Below are positions 6,399-12,334 of a DNA stretch of 21,057 nt, piece by piece. A program made the translations under genes and the position numbers. Every line of letters starts with the position of its first letter. Within the stretch, counting starts at the first letter, position 1. The notes under the pieces were generated by a model, which saw only the letters and a program-made list of their open reading frames with translations, had not been told where the DNA came from and did not search any database. Source of the DNA: a virus; IMG/VR virus record IMGVR_UViG_3300037963_004648, positions 293 to 21,349 of that record; one strand, given 5' to 3'.

Positions 6399-7093
6399 CA
6401 GAGAGCCTCCTTTTCGACGTTGTGCTGATCGAAGCGAACCTTCCATCCGTGATGTTCAAACACCTTGACAAGGTACTCTTCGGGAAGGTCAGCAATTGAA
6501 CCGAATTGCTCACCGTACTTCTGCTCGGCCGCACCAAGCAGCCGCTTCTTGTACTCGCCGGGGTCTGGCTTTTCGCCTTCGACAATAGCGAAACACTTCA
6601 CCATCCAGTCCGGGGCAGGCTTGATTGAAGACTCCACGACATCCGGAACGTACGCCTTTGGCGTGTCCAGAATGTCATCAGACAATCTGTTGTCAATCTC
6701 AGGCTGCTTCTCGTCAACCCGGGGGATCAGCAGCAGATCTCGCAAGGCGTAGTTCATGACCGTTGTCAGTGCTGCAAGGACCGACTTGTCCGGGTTCTTG
6801 CTCGCAACGACAATCATGTCATTGCCAAATTCAAGAGTCTCACCGGACTTGGGGTGTACAAGGCAGAAGTGGGAAACCACCTTGTCATCGTGCAGCGACC
6901 AATTGGTCCGGGCAAATACAAGGCCATGAGAAAGCAAAGCCCTTCGGCACTGGCTGATCATCTCTTCTGCGGATGTGTACCCGTACTTGCCCCAGTCATT
7001 CTTGGCATCTTTGGCGACCGAACTGACAGATGCCTGCGCATCCATCAGGGCCCCCCAAAGATTCGAGTTGATGTTCTTTGTGATCTCAGGCAT
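6398..7093 (-). CDS. erf: ERF-family single-strand annealing recombinase
   Basis: ERF proteins (as in phage P22) bind single-stranded DNA and anneal complementary strands during phage recombination and genome circularisation. The family pattern is clear: an N-terminal helix with LWGALMDAQASV, then KYGYTSAEEMISQCRRALLS, HGLVFART, a HFCLVHPKSGETLEF strand pair and the core LAALTTVMNYALRDLLLIP, which corresponds to the conserved ...S-Y-x-R-R-Y-x-L... helix of ERF. The segment from 125 to 231 is variable, with several Lys/Glu-rich helices. The ATG chosen has GAGG six bases upstream and overlaps the exonuclease stop by eight bases; the longer open frame is shadow sequence. Length (231 aa) is normal for the family. 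Confidence 0.85.
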   Translation of the reverse strand: MPEITKNINSNLWGALMDAQASVSSVAKDAKNDWGKYGYTSAEEMISQCRRALLSHGLVFARTNWSLHDDKVVSHFCLVHPKSGETLEFGNDMIVVASKNPDKSVLAALTTVMNYALRDLLLIPRVDEKQPEIDNRLSDDILDTPKAYVPDVVESSIKPAPDWMVKCFAIVEGEKPDPGEYKKRLLGAAEQKYGEQFGSIADLPEEYLVKVFEHHGWKVRFDQHNVEKEAL

Positions 7094-7862
7094 CGGTTTC
7101 CTCATCTGCCCAACTGGGCTTGCTGAAATATCGAACCCCGGTAAACGCCGGGTAATTCTGGCTCGACTTGCACCAACGAAGTTGGTCAAGCCACTTGTCG
7201 ATGATTGACTTCCCCCAATCCATGACACCGTGATCCATCCGCACCACGGCCACGGCGTAGGGCGGAGTCTTCTCGACCGCGATGATCGTGAAGTTGTCCC
7301 TGTGAATCCCCCGACTCATCAGAGCATCCCGGTAGTACGCCGCCTGCGTGTGATACCAGTACTTGGTGATCGAGCGATCGAAGCCCCGGGTCGCGTCCGT
7401 CGTGGTCTTGAGGTCGATGATGGACTGCTCGGTGATCCCGTCCACCTTGGACTTGCGGTCGATTCCAAACCTGCTGTCGTTCCAGAAGAACTCGACTTCT
7501 ACAGAGTTCATCGCCGTGGCTTCGAGGATCATCCCCTTGGCCGCAGAGCATGAGAGAACAGACTCGGCCATGTTTTCCGCGGTCTGCCAAACATCCTCTT
7601 TCACCACCCGCCTGTCACTGTCTTGCAAAGCAGCCCAAGCCTCTTTGCCCTCCTTGGTGCGACGGTCGATTTTGCCCACCTTGATGTAGTCATCTTCGAC
7701 CGTGTGGGGTTCCAACACCATGGCGTGAACCAAGGAGCCCAGCAGCATGGCGTCCGTGGAGACATTTGGAGCCTCCACCGCCGCCTTGAAGTGGGCGGGG
7801 CTCTTGGCCATGTTCTTGATCATCGAATGGGAGATCGCAGGATCGCTGTAGTAGTCGCTCAT
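7086..7862 (-). CDS. recE: RecE-type exonuclease (PD-(D/E)XK, exodeoxyribonuclease VIII-like)
   Basis: This family resects double-stranded DNA ends 5' to 3' and supplies single strands to an annealing protein. Residues 1-50 have the family start (ISHSMIKNMAKSPAHFKA, then MLLGSLVHAMVLEP with the conserved His). The nuclease core is visible at about residues 122-155: VEVEFFW, then RKSKVDGI with the catalytic Asp, and IIDLKTTTDA with the D-x-K pair. A Gln/Tyr helix follows (YWYHTQAAYYRDALM), the QxxxY signature of RecB-like nucleases, then FTIIAVEKTPPYAVAVVRMD. It matches the short (about 250-280 aa) phage version of RecE. It is the first gene after the terminator and overlaps ERF by eight bases. 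The ribosome site is weak. Confidence 0.87.
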   Translation of the reverse strand: MSDYYSDPAISHSMIKNMAKSPAHFKAAVEAPNVSTDAMLLGSLVHAMVLEPHTVEDDYIKVGKIDRRTKEGKEAWAALQDSDRRVVKEDVWQTAENMAESVLSCSAAKGMILEATAMNSVEVEFFWNDSRFGIDRKSKVDGITEQSIIDLKTTTDATRGFDRSITKYWYHTQAAYYRDALMSRGIHRDNFTIIAVEKTPPYAVAVVRMDHGVMDWGKSIIDKWLDQLRWCKSSQNYPAFTGVRYFSKPSWADEETDA

Positions 7863-7880
7863 GCCACAAGACTAGCGTCG

Positions 7881-7909
7881 ATCCCATATCACGCAAGGTG
7901 CCTAAACAA
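7881..7909 (-). promoter_or_regulatory. Weak candidate promoter for the recombination operon
   Basis: In the 94-base gap before the exonuclease gene, TTGTTT (7904-7909) and TGGGAT (7881-7886) are separated by 17 bases on the minus strand. Each matches only three of six sigma-70 consensus positions, and the -35 element lies inside the T-rich tail of the terminator. A promoter is expected here because the terminator would cut the exonuclease operon off from the late transcript, but this exact site is tentative. Confidence 0.2.
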
Positions 7910-7935
7910 GAAAAGCCGGAGAATCTCCGGCTTTC
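7905..7935 (-). terminator. Rho-independent terminator ending the structural operon
   Basis: Read on the minus strand, AAAGCCGGAG and CTCCGGCTTT form a perfect 10-bp stem with a three-base ATT loop (7912-7934), followed at once by TTTTCTTGTTT. GC-rich stem plus T-rich tail is the classical intrinsic terminator. It lies 22 bases after the stop of the last structural-type gene and 49 bases before the exonuclease start. It therefore separates the packaging/head/fibre unit from the recombination unit. Confidence 0.88.
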
Positions 7936-7956
7936 CTGAAAAAGATTGAATTTGCC

Positions 7957-8361
7957 TCAAAGGTTGCCAGCGAAAATCCGGTACTGGAGGACCGGGGTGT
8001 TTGCACTCGCTTTGACCTTCAGGGCGTTGGCTGCCGGATAGCGACTGGAAAGCCGCCCTATCGCGTACTCGCCCGGCTTCAGCAGGATCCAAGGGTAGAA
8101 GGTGGACGAGATTGTCTCCCCGATTTCGATGTTGTCAGTGCCATCGAGATTCCGGAAGAAGAACACGCCGCCATCCTGCGAACTACCGAGGTTGCCCACG
8201 AGAAGGCTTGCTGCCGAAGTGCTGGTGGCCTGCGTGCCACCTTCGCTTGCCAGATCTGGGCCAGACGGGAGGCTGATTGAAATTTGGCCGGGAACAATGT
8301 TCTCGCTGTAGTTCGTCGCCGAGACTGAGATTGTCCCTGTGAGTTTGATTTCATCGGCCAT
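7957..8361 (-). CDS. Hypothetical structural protein, decoration/tail type (134 aa)
   Basis: This is a beta-rich, neutral protein without membrane segment (LTGTISVSATNYSENIVPGQ, then GGTQATSTSAASLLVGNLGS). The end contains WILLKPGEYAIGRLSS and LKVKASANTPVLQYRIFAGN, which reads like small phage virion proteins that report a measured axial or surface property (the PGEYAxxR phrase recurs in such proteins). The start has GGAGG six bases upstream; the same ribosome site is duplicated before the 17-codon ORF at 8820. It is the last gene before the terminator. A decoration or tail-accessory role is inferred. Confidence 0.6.
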   Translation of the reverse strand: MADEIKLTGTISVSATNYSENIVPGQISISLPSGPDLASEGGTQATSTSAASLLVGNLGSSQDGGVFFFRNLDGTDNIEIGETISSTFYPWILLKPGEYAIGRLSSRYPAANALKVKASANTPVLQYRIFAGNL

Positions 8362-8782
8362 TGTCAGCCTCCACGGGCCTTGCGGCGATTCCGCCGCATC
8401 AGGCTTTGAGCGCGGTCGGCCTCTCGAAGGCCGCGGCCAGCGCTCCTGACTTGATCAAGTCGCTTGGCTGACTCGTCTGGCGGTGATGCCAGCCATGTTC
8501 TTTGGGCTGACATTAGACGTTGGGCAGCACTTTCCCTTGCTCGTGCGCCGAGGCCCATGATGTCACCTCGGCGATCCATTCGGATTGTATCTGGGTTCAT
8601 GCCCATCCGAAGCGCAGTCTCCCGATCGGCCGCGTGCGTGCCCTTCAAGCCTGCCACCGTTCGGCCAATGACTTCCTTTTCGTCCATGTAGTCCGACGCC
8701 ACGGGGCCCTTCTTCTTCTTCTTTCCAGATGCTCCAACCGGACGCCGCTTGTCTGAACTCGGCATTTCAATAACCACCCTTC
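8359..8782 (-). repeat. Tandem duplication, copy B
   Basis: This segment repeats the one at 8818-9217 with moderate divergence. Both begin, in transcription sense, with the end of a KKGGY-coding sequence and the TTATTGAAATGCC start junction, run through a paralogous basic protein gene, and finish with GGAGGCTGACAATG, the ribosome site and start codon of the next gene. The two copies lie head to tail, about 35 bases apart. Confidence 0.75.
8364..8765 (-). CDS. Basic head/DNA-associated-type protein, paralogue B of a tandem duplication (133 aa)
   Basis: The protein begins MPSSDKRRPVGASGKKKKKG, followed by ASDYMDEKEVIGRTVAGLKG, DRETALRMGMNPDTIRMD and RGDIMGLGARARESA, and ends in an Arg-rich helix (SLMRRNRRKARGG). 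It is closely related to the gene at 8823-9200. The core of about 60 residues is nearly identical, while the C-terminal third differs and is longer here (RTWLASPPDESAKRLDQVRS inserted). The ATG lies one base after the stop of the 17-codon ORF. High Lys/Arg content suggests binding to DNA or RNA or to acidic virion surfaces. I do not know the family function. Confidence 0.65.
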   Translation of the reverse strand: MPSSDKRRPVGASGKKKKKGPVASDYMDEKEVIGRTVAGLKGTHAADRETALRMGMNPDTIRMDRRGDIMGLGARARESAAQRLMSAQRTWLASPPDESAKRLDQVRSAGRGLREADRAQSLMRRNRRKARGG

Positions 8783-8820
8783 TTCATCGAGGAGTTTTTG
8801 CTGGTCTTCTTCTTTGCCAT
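8767..8820 (-). CDS. Tiny chimeric ORF, 17 codons, at the duplication junction
   Basis: The ORF encodes MAKKKTSKNSSMKKGGY. It has a strong GGAGG site six bases before its ATG, and its TGA is one base before the next ATG, so it is likely translated. The start region (GGAGGCTGACAATGGC) equals the start of the gene at 8361, and the end (KKGGY and the junction to the next gene) equals the end of the 47-aa gene at 9202. This shows it arose at the junction of the tandem duplication. Whether the peptide does anything, or only keeps ribosomes coupled to the next gene, is unknown. Confidence 0.5.
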   Translation of the reverse strand: MAKKKTSKNSSMKKGGY

Positions 8821-9217
8821 TGTCAGCCTCCAAGGGCTCTGCTGCGATTATTACGCATCAAACTTTCAGCGCGGACAGCCCCTCGAACGCCGCGAGCAGC
8901 GCTCTTGACATCACGAATTCGCTGGGCTGCCAATAGACGATTGACAGCATCTTCCCTTGCTCGTGCGCCGAGGCCCATGATGTCGCCCCGGGAATCCATT
9001 CGCATTGTGTTTGGGTTCACGCCCATTCGAAGCGCAGTCTCTCGATCGGCCCCATGGATGCCCTTCAGGCCTGCCACTGTTCGGCCAATGACTTCCTTTT
9101 CGTCCATGTAGTCCGACGCTACAGGCCCCTTCTTCTTCTCCTTCTTCTCCTTCTTCTTTCCAGATGCTCCAACCGGACGCGGATTGTTTGAACCCGGCAT
9201 TTCAATAACCACCCTTC
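8818..9217 (-). repeat. Tandem duplication, copy A
   Basis: This is the upstream copy of the duplicated unit (see 8359-8782). It retains its original context: its first bases are the real 3' end of the 47-aa gene, so this copy, or its ancestor, is probably the source. The central coding part is the best conserved; the C-terminal coding part has diverged and differs in length by about 24 bases. Confidence 0.75.
8823..9200 (-). CDS. Basic head/DNA-associated-type protein, paralogue A of a tandem duplication (125 aa)
   Basis: The protein begins MPGSNNPRPVGASGKKKEKK, continues with KKKGPVASDYMDEKEVIGRT and RGDIMGLGARAREDAVNRLL, and ends with an Arg-rich helix (RAESLMRNNRSRALGG). The Lys-rich stretch at residues 15-25 is longer than in paralogue B, as expected for slippage in an AAG repeat. 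The start is the ATG one base after the TGA of the 47-aa gene; the longer upstream frame is shadow of that gene. The composition suggests a nucleic-acid-binding or virion-internal protein; no known domain is recognised. Confidence 0.65.
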   Translation of the reverse strand: MPGSNNPRPVGASGKKKEKKEKKKGPVASDYMDEKEVIGRTVAGLKGIHGADRETALRMGVNPNTMRMDSRGDIMGLGARAREDAVNRLLAAQRIRDVKSAARGVRGAVRAESLMRNNRSRALGG

Positions 9218-9345
9218 TTGGTCTTGCCCTTGGACTTGGGCTTTCGGTCTTCTTCGACCTTCTGGTTCGTGGCCTTCGCATAGGCCGCAGCGGCACGCTT
9301 GCCCTCCGCGGTGTACGGGAACTTCTTCTTACCGACCTTTGGCAT
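9202..9345 (-). CDS. Tiny basic phage protein, MPKVGKKKFPYT family (47 aa)
   Basis: This short gene encodes a protein starting MPKVGKKKFPYTAEGKRAAA and ending KTKKGGY. The opening MPKVGKKxFPYTxxGxxAAxxxA is one I recognise from many phage genomes, where it marks a small Lys/Ala-rich protein of unknown function near structural genes. Its ATG overlaps the TAA of the preceding gene (TAATG), and its TGA is one base before the next ATG, so it is embedded in a translationally coupled chain. The 3' end was copied in the downstream duplication. A DNA- or capsid-interior-binding role is possible but inferred from charge only. Confidence 0.72.
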   Translation of the reverse strand: MPKVGKKKFPYTAEGKRAAAAYAKATNQKVEEDRKPKSKGKTKKGGY

Positions 9346-9542
9346 TACCAATCAACCCTTCTCGGGCCCTTCTTGGCCCGCTTGCCCTTTTTTGTGCATT
9401 GAGCCTTGGTAGGCCTACACGCCGGATAGGGGCGGTTTGAACCATCAGCAGAACGCCTGCCGCAAGGCTTTCCGGTCTTGCAGTCAATCCATCCCTTGCC
9501 ATCGTTTCTTGAGAACCAAGTCTTCAGACTGTCACTTGCCAT
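9345..9542 (-). CDS. Small Cys/Lys-rich phage protein, KGWIDCKTGKPCGR type (65 aa)
   Basis: The protein carries the pattern LKTWFSRNDGKGWIDCKTGK, PCGRRSADGS, YPACRPTKAQC and a Lys/Arg-rich end. The W-x-D-C-x-x-G-x-x-CGR...YPxCRP arrangement is known from small uncharacterised proteins of aquatic phages. Four cysteines in C-x5-C...C-x6-C spacing could bind a metal, but this is not shown. The ATG overlaps the stop of the upstream gene by 11 bases. It belongs to the same basic-protein run as its neighbours. Confidence 0.7.
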   Translation of the reverse strand: MASDSLKTWFSRNDGKGWIDCKTGKPCGRRSADGSNRPYPACRPTKAQCTKKGKRAKKGPRRVDW

Positions 9543-9693
9543 TCTTCTTCCCCTTGGTGCCCCAGTTCGCTGCTCCCACCTTTCGGCACTGGACCAAAGC
9601 GCCAGAGCCGTAGGCCGAAGGCCACACTTTGAAGCGAGACTTCACCTTGTGATAGCAAGCATCCTTTTTGCCGCCAGACTTCTTCTTTGCCAT
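9532..9693 (-). CDS. Small basic phage protein, CYxKVKxRxKVWPSAYxSGALVxCRKVG type (53 aa)
   Basis: The start MAKKKSGGKKDACYHKVKSR is followed by FKVWPSAYGSGALVQCRKVG and AANWGTKGKKNGK. The VWPSAYxSGALVxCRKVG core is highly conserved in small proteins of cyanophages and other aquatic phages that I recall, without a known function. Two cysteines 23 residues apart flank it. The start is fixed by the stop of the previous gene one base upstream; the longer open frame overlaps that gene and is shadow. It is lysine-rich, like its neighbours. Confidence 0.75.
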   Translation of the reverse strand: MAKKKSGGKKDACYHKVKSRFKVWPSAYGSGALVQCRKVGAANWGTKGKKNGK

Positions 9694-9694
9694 G

Positions 9695-9952
9695 TCAGCA
9701 CTTCCATCGCTTGCGTGCAAGGCAAGCACGCTTCTTGGGGGTAGCCCGGCAATCAATGTTGAACTTATCGATTTGCCCCTTGTTGCGAGCGCAGAACGAA
9801 CGCTTTCTAGGACCACCTCCGGGCTGGGGGGCTTTCAAATTGGAGCCCGTCTTCCGGTTGATGGATCGGCGCCCCTTTTCAGTAAGACCACCGGCCTTGG
9901 ACTTGCAGCCACTCTTGACCGAGCAGCCCTTCATTGCACCCTTCTTTGCCAT
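9695..9952 (-). CDS. Small basic Cys-rich phage protein, GLTEKGRRxxNRKTGSNLKAP family (85 aa)
   Basis: The protein starts MAKKGAMKGCSVKSGCKSKA and contains GGLTEKGRRSINRKTGSNLK, then AP, RKRSFCARNKGQIDKF and a C-terminal KKRACLARKRWKC. GLTxKGRxxxNxxTGSNLKAP followed by RxKSFCARM and a final ALRKWxC is a widespread phage family which I associate with DUF6321 (not checked). Its function is unknown. An ideal AAGGAG lies seven bases before the ATG, the best ribosome site in this stretch, so this gene probably sets translation of the small basic-protein chain. Confidence 0.78.
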   Translation of the reverse strand: MAKKGAMKGCSVKSGCKSKAGGLTEKGRRSINRKTGSNLKAPQPGGGPRKRSFCARNKGQIDKFNIDCRATPKKRACLARKRWKC

Positions 9953-9963
9953 CCGGAAACTCC

Positions 9964-10221
9964 TTACTGCTTGATGTCCTTGGCAATGGACATCATTCGG
10001 TTGGTTGTCCACTCTCTGTTCTTGTCAACATTCGAACAGATGATGTCAATGTCTCGCCTGAGTTCAATGGTGTCCCTGCGATGGATTTCCTTCACAGAAT
10101 CAATCGCTTTTTCCAAAACCGACACTCGGTGGCTGATCTTCCAAACAAAACCAATCAGCCCAAGAATTGAACTCCCAAAGATCATCCAGAGCAACTCAAC
10201 GACTTTTTCTTCCTCAAACAT
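9964..10221 (-). CDS. Small membrane protein with coiled coil (85 aa)
   Basis: The N-terminus has one transmembrane helix (about residues 8-27, VELLWMIFGSSILGLIGFVW), then a long charged helix with heptad pattern (ISHRVSVLEKAIDSVKEIHR, DTIELRRDIDIICSN). This layout, short cytoplasmic or periplasmic end plus membrane helix plus coiled coil, is shared with haemolysin XhlA-type and holin-associated phage proteins and with i-spanins. The ATG chosen has GGGGGAG five bases upstream. It is the second such protein in the window (see 3810-4076), but there is no sequence match between them by eye. Lysis or membrane docking is inferred. Confidence 0.6.
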   Translation of the reverse strand: MFEEEKVVELLWMIFGSSILGLIGFVWKISHRVSVLEKAIDSVKEIHRRDTIELRRDIDIICSNVDKNREWTTNRMMSIAKDIKQ

Positions 10222-10243
10222 CAAACTCCCCCGTTCGTATTGA

Positions 10244-10462
10244 TCAGGACCCAGAGTAGACAATGCTCTTCAGTGCGGTAGCAGCCGCCTGAAGTTCCGA
10301 AGCCTTGGCAACCAACTGGTCAATAAGGGCTTCGTCCAAGTTGGTCCGCGCAGTTTCATTCGCAAACCCGTCAGCAAGACCATTGATCTCGGATTCAATA
10401 GCAAGCAGGTTCTTGGTGATTCGGGCGAAATTGAGGACAGGCTGGAAATCAGTCTCGGGCAT
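10244..10462 (-). CDS. Small helical protein (72 aa)
   Basis: The start is MPETDFQPVLNFARITKNLL, an ATG three bases after the stop of the previous gene; the longer open frame continues into that gene and is shadow. The remainder (AIESEINGLADGFANETART, ALIDQLVAKASELQAAATAL) is almost wholly alpha-helical and Ala/Leu-rich, likely a helical hairpin or short coiled coil. No motif or membrane segment is visible. Similar small helical proteins accompany tail-fibre genes as trimerisation aids or chaperones, but nothing here proves that. Confidence 0.55.
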   Translation of the reverse strand: MPETDFQPVLNFARITKNLLAIESEINGLADGFANETARTNLDEALIDQLVAKASELQAAATALKSIVYSGS

Positions 10463-10464
10463 TA

Positions 10465-10926
10465 CTAGGTCCAAGCAAGGTTTACGGTGATAAGGTCTCC
10501 GGAGGAACCGTTGTTCCAAATCGGGGTGATATCCGAAGAAGACCCCCAAAAGCGAAACCGAAGAATGTCAGAGCCAGCCGCCACCAAAAGAAAATTGGTC
10601 TGGCTGAATGTGCTTCCCCCGACAGTGATAGACGAGTTGGAAGAGTCCAGCGTTACGGAAGAATCGAAATTGCTCGACGAAGAATACGTCGCAGTCGTAT
10701 CCACTCGAATCAACAACTCCAGATACCCGTACCCAGACTGCCTCCGATAGGCGGTGGATGTGTACTCGTCAAAGTCAGCGGCGTCAGATCCACTGATGGC
10801 CCAGTTGTTGAGATTGACCGACGAATTGCCCGAAGTCGTATCGGCAGCCAAGTTCCCCGTGATGGTGATGTTTGCTCCCCCCGTGGCCTGCGTTGGGAAA
10901 AACAACCACTTGGAGGGGGGAGTCAT
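10465..10926 (-). CDS. Ser/Thr/Asn-rich structural protein (153 aa)
   Basis: The protein is beta-predicted throughout, with strong Ser/Asn/Thr bias (NITITGNLAADTTSGNSSVN, SSSSNFDSSVTLDSSNSSIT), and ends in DLITVNLAWT. There is no signal peptide or membrane segment. This composition is typical of exposed phage fibre or baseplate proteins. Its ATG overlaps the stop of the preceding fibre-like gene by four bases (ATGA). It is probably the last of a set of receptor-region proteins; no domain is recognised. Confidence 0.6.
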   Translation of the reverse strand: MTPPSKWLFFPTQATGGANITITGNLAADTTSGNSSVNLNNWAISGSDAADFDEYTSTAYRRQSGYGYLELLIRVDTTATYSSSSNFDSSVTLDSSNSSITVGGSTFSQTNFLLVAAGSDILRFRFWGSSSDITPIWNNGSSGDLITVNLAWT

Positions 10927-11585
10927 TCCGTGTACTCCACCGAAAAGATGACATCAAGAGCAGACGAGTTGGACGAAACAACGACAGTCAAAACATCATT
11001 AGCAGCAACGCTTGTGTTGGCCAGCGAAGACTGATCCCCGCTGGAAGAAGAAACACTCGCCGCCTTGACAGTCGAAGACCCAACCTTGAGGGTCGCAGTG
11101 CAAGTCCCAGACGCAGACTTGATGTAGAACCCCGTGATCGTGCGGGCGCCAACCGCACCCGGGTCAATGGTGTACGTCTTGTCAGCCGCAGTTTCAATGT
11201 GCCCCGTGTAGGCGCCGGTTCTCGTGACAAACCCAATAGAACCAGAGCCATCGGTCTTGAGTACCTGATTGGCAGAGCCATCCGCGGTCGGGAAACTCAA
11301 GCCATCAATGATGACCTTCCCGGACCCATTCGGGGTAATCGCAATGTTCCCATTCGAAGCGGAAACGATCGAATTCCCGTTGACATCAAGATTCCCAGCC
11401 AACTGCGGGGTCGTGTCGCTCGAGACCTCGTTGACGTATGTAACCACGCTCCAAGCGGAGGTTCCGTTACCGACCTTCAACTTGCCAGTGTCAGTCTCAT
11501 ACCCAAACTCTCCGGCCGCGAGTACCGGATTGGACGAGGTCCACTCCGCAGCAGTACCCCTTCGCATTTGGATCTGGAAAGCCAT
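10923..11585 (-). CDS. Tail-fibre-like protein with Mtd-type N-terminal domain (220 aa)
   Basis: Residues 1-50 (FQIQMRRGTAAEWTSSNPVL, AAGEFGYETDTGKLKVGNGT, SAWSVVTY) match the short N-terminal domain first described in the Bordetella phage major tropism determinant, which attaches a receptor-binding protein to the tail. The middle has repeated fibre-like strands (NLDVNGNSIVSASNGNIAIT, GSGKVIIDGLSFPTADGSAN). Residues 130-220 form a Ser/Thr/Val-rich beta domain, possibly the distal tip. No C-type lectin variable-region pattern and no reverse transcriptase are visible, so there is no sign of diversity generation. The ATG overlaps the previous stop (TAATG). Confidence 0.75.
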   Translation of the reverse strand: MAFQIQMRRGTAAEWTSSNPVLAAGEFGYETDTGKLKVGNGTSAWSVVTYVNEVSSDTTPQLAGNLDVNGNSIVSASNGNIAITPNGSGKVIIDGLSFPTADGSANQVLKTDGSGSIGFVTRTGAYTGHIETAADKTYTIDPGAVGARTITGFYIKSASGTCTATLKVGSSTVKAASVSSSSGDQSSLANTSVAANDVLTVVVSSNSSALDVIFSVEYTE

Positions 11586-12334
11586 TAGGGCGTACTCCCG
11601 TCGAATCGGGCTCCGTGAATGTACATATCAGTCAAGAGACTGAACGTAGAAGTCGAAGCCTCTCCGCCGTTGATGGAAACAAACTGCTGCTTGTAAGGCA
11701 CGAAATCCGAGACGGTAGGCAACTGGCTCAGGGGCAACTGCCCCGAAGTAATGTCGCTCGCGGAATGCGTGTGAGAAGCCAGAGCAAAATCGCCGTAGTC
11801 GTACGTCGCGACAGTGCCGATTGAAAGCGTTGACCTTGCAGCCGAAGCGTCTGCGGCATTGGCAAAAGTCCTTCCGAACGCACTGGTGTTGTTCGTAGTA
11901 AGGACTTCGTCATCCGGCCGTGTCGCAACCGTTGCCGCGCCAATGCCAATGTTTTCGCGGAACCCGGCAGAAGTGTCCGACCCAAGAACCGAACGGACAT
12001 GGCCCGTCGCATCAACAAGGATTGTCGATGGATACAGGGAATATGTGACCCCATTCGACTCTGGCGTTGCGTGGGTCAGAGTCGCATCGCCATCAGCATC
12101 AACCGTCACACTCAAAGGGCCGGACCCAATGGTGATTGACTTGATGTATTCAGTTGGGATCTCGTCCCCCGCCACAACTCGAGGGCTGGGAGACTGCGTG
12201 ACATTGACTTCGAAAGTTGACTCGCTGACCGAGGCTACGGTGCTAGGCGTACTTTCGGTGACACTGACAGAGCCGATGTTCGGAGAGGCAACGGTCACCG
12301 TGAAGGCTGGCTCTGTCACCGAAACATCTGTCAC
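11585..12334 (-). CDS. Tail-fibre-like protein with HTHSASDI-T-SGQLPL motif (249 aa)
   Basis: The first 55 residues contain imperfect repeats built on SVSVTES and VTVASPN units. The middle is beta-rich (ITIGSGPLSVTVDADGDATL), then FRENIGIGAATVATR and an Ala-rich helical segment (FANAADASAARSTLSIG) lead to SHTHSASDITSGQLPLSQLP, a phrase very common near the distal part of phage tail fibres. It probably forms a trimeric fibre or its tip. The start is GTG, overlapping the stop of the preceding gene by four bases (GTGA), with AAGG about 11 bases upstream. Confidence 0.72.
   Translation of the reverse strand: MTDVSVTEPAFTVTVASPNIGSVSVTESTPSTVASVSESTFEVNVTQSPSPRVVAGDEIPTEYIKSITIGSGPLSVTVDADGDATLTHATPESNGVTYSLYPSTILVDATGHVRSVLGSDTSAGFRENIGIGAATVATRPDDEVLTTNNTSAFGRTFANAADASAARSTLSIGTVATYDYGDFALASHTHSASDITSGQLPLSQLPTVSDFVPYKQQFVSINGGEASTSTFSLLTDMYIHGARFDGSTP

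Noticed and set aside
10923-11585. Diversity-generating retroelement linked to the Mtd-like protein
   Set aside because: Only the N-terminal anchoring domain resembles Mtd; no reverse transcriptase, template repeat or lectin variable region is found in the window.
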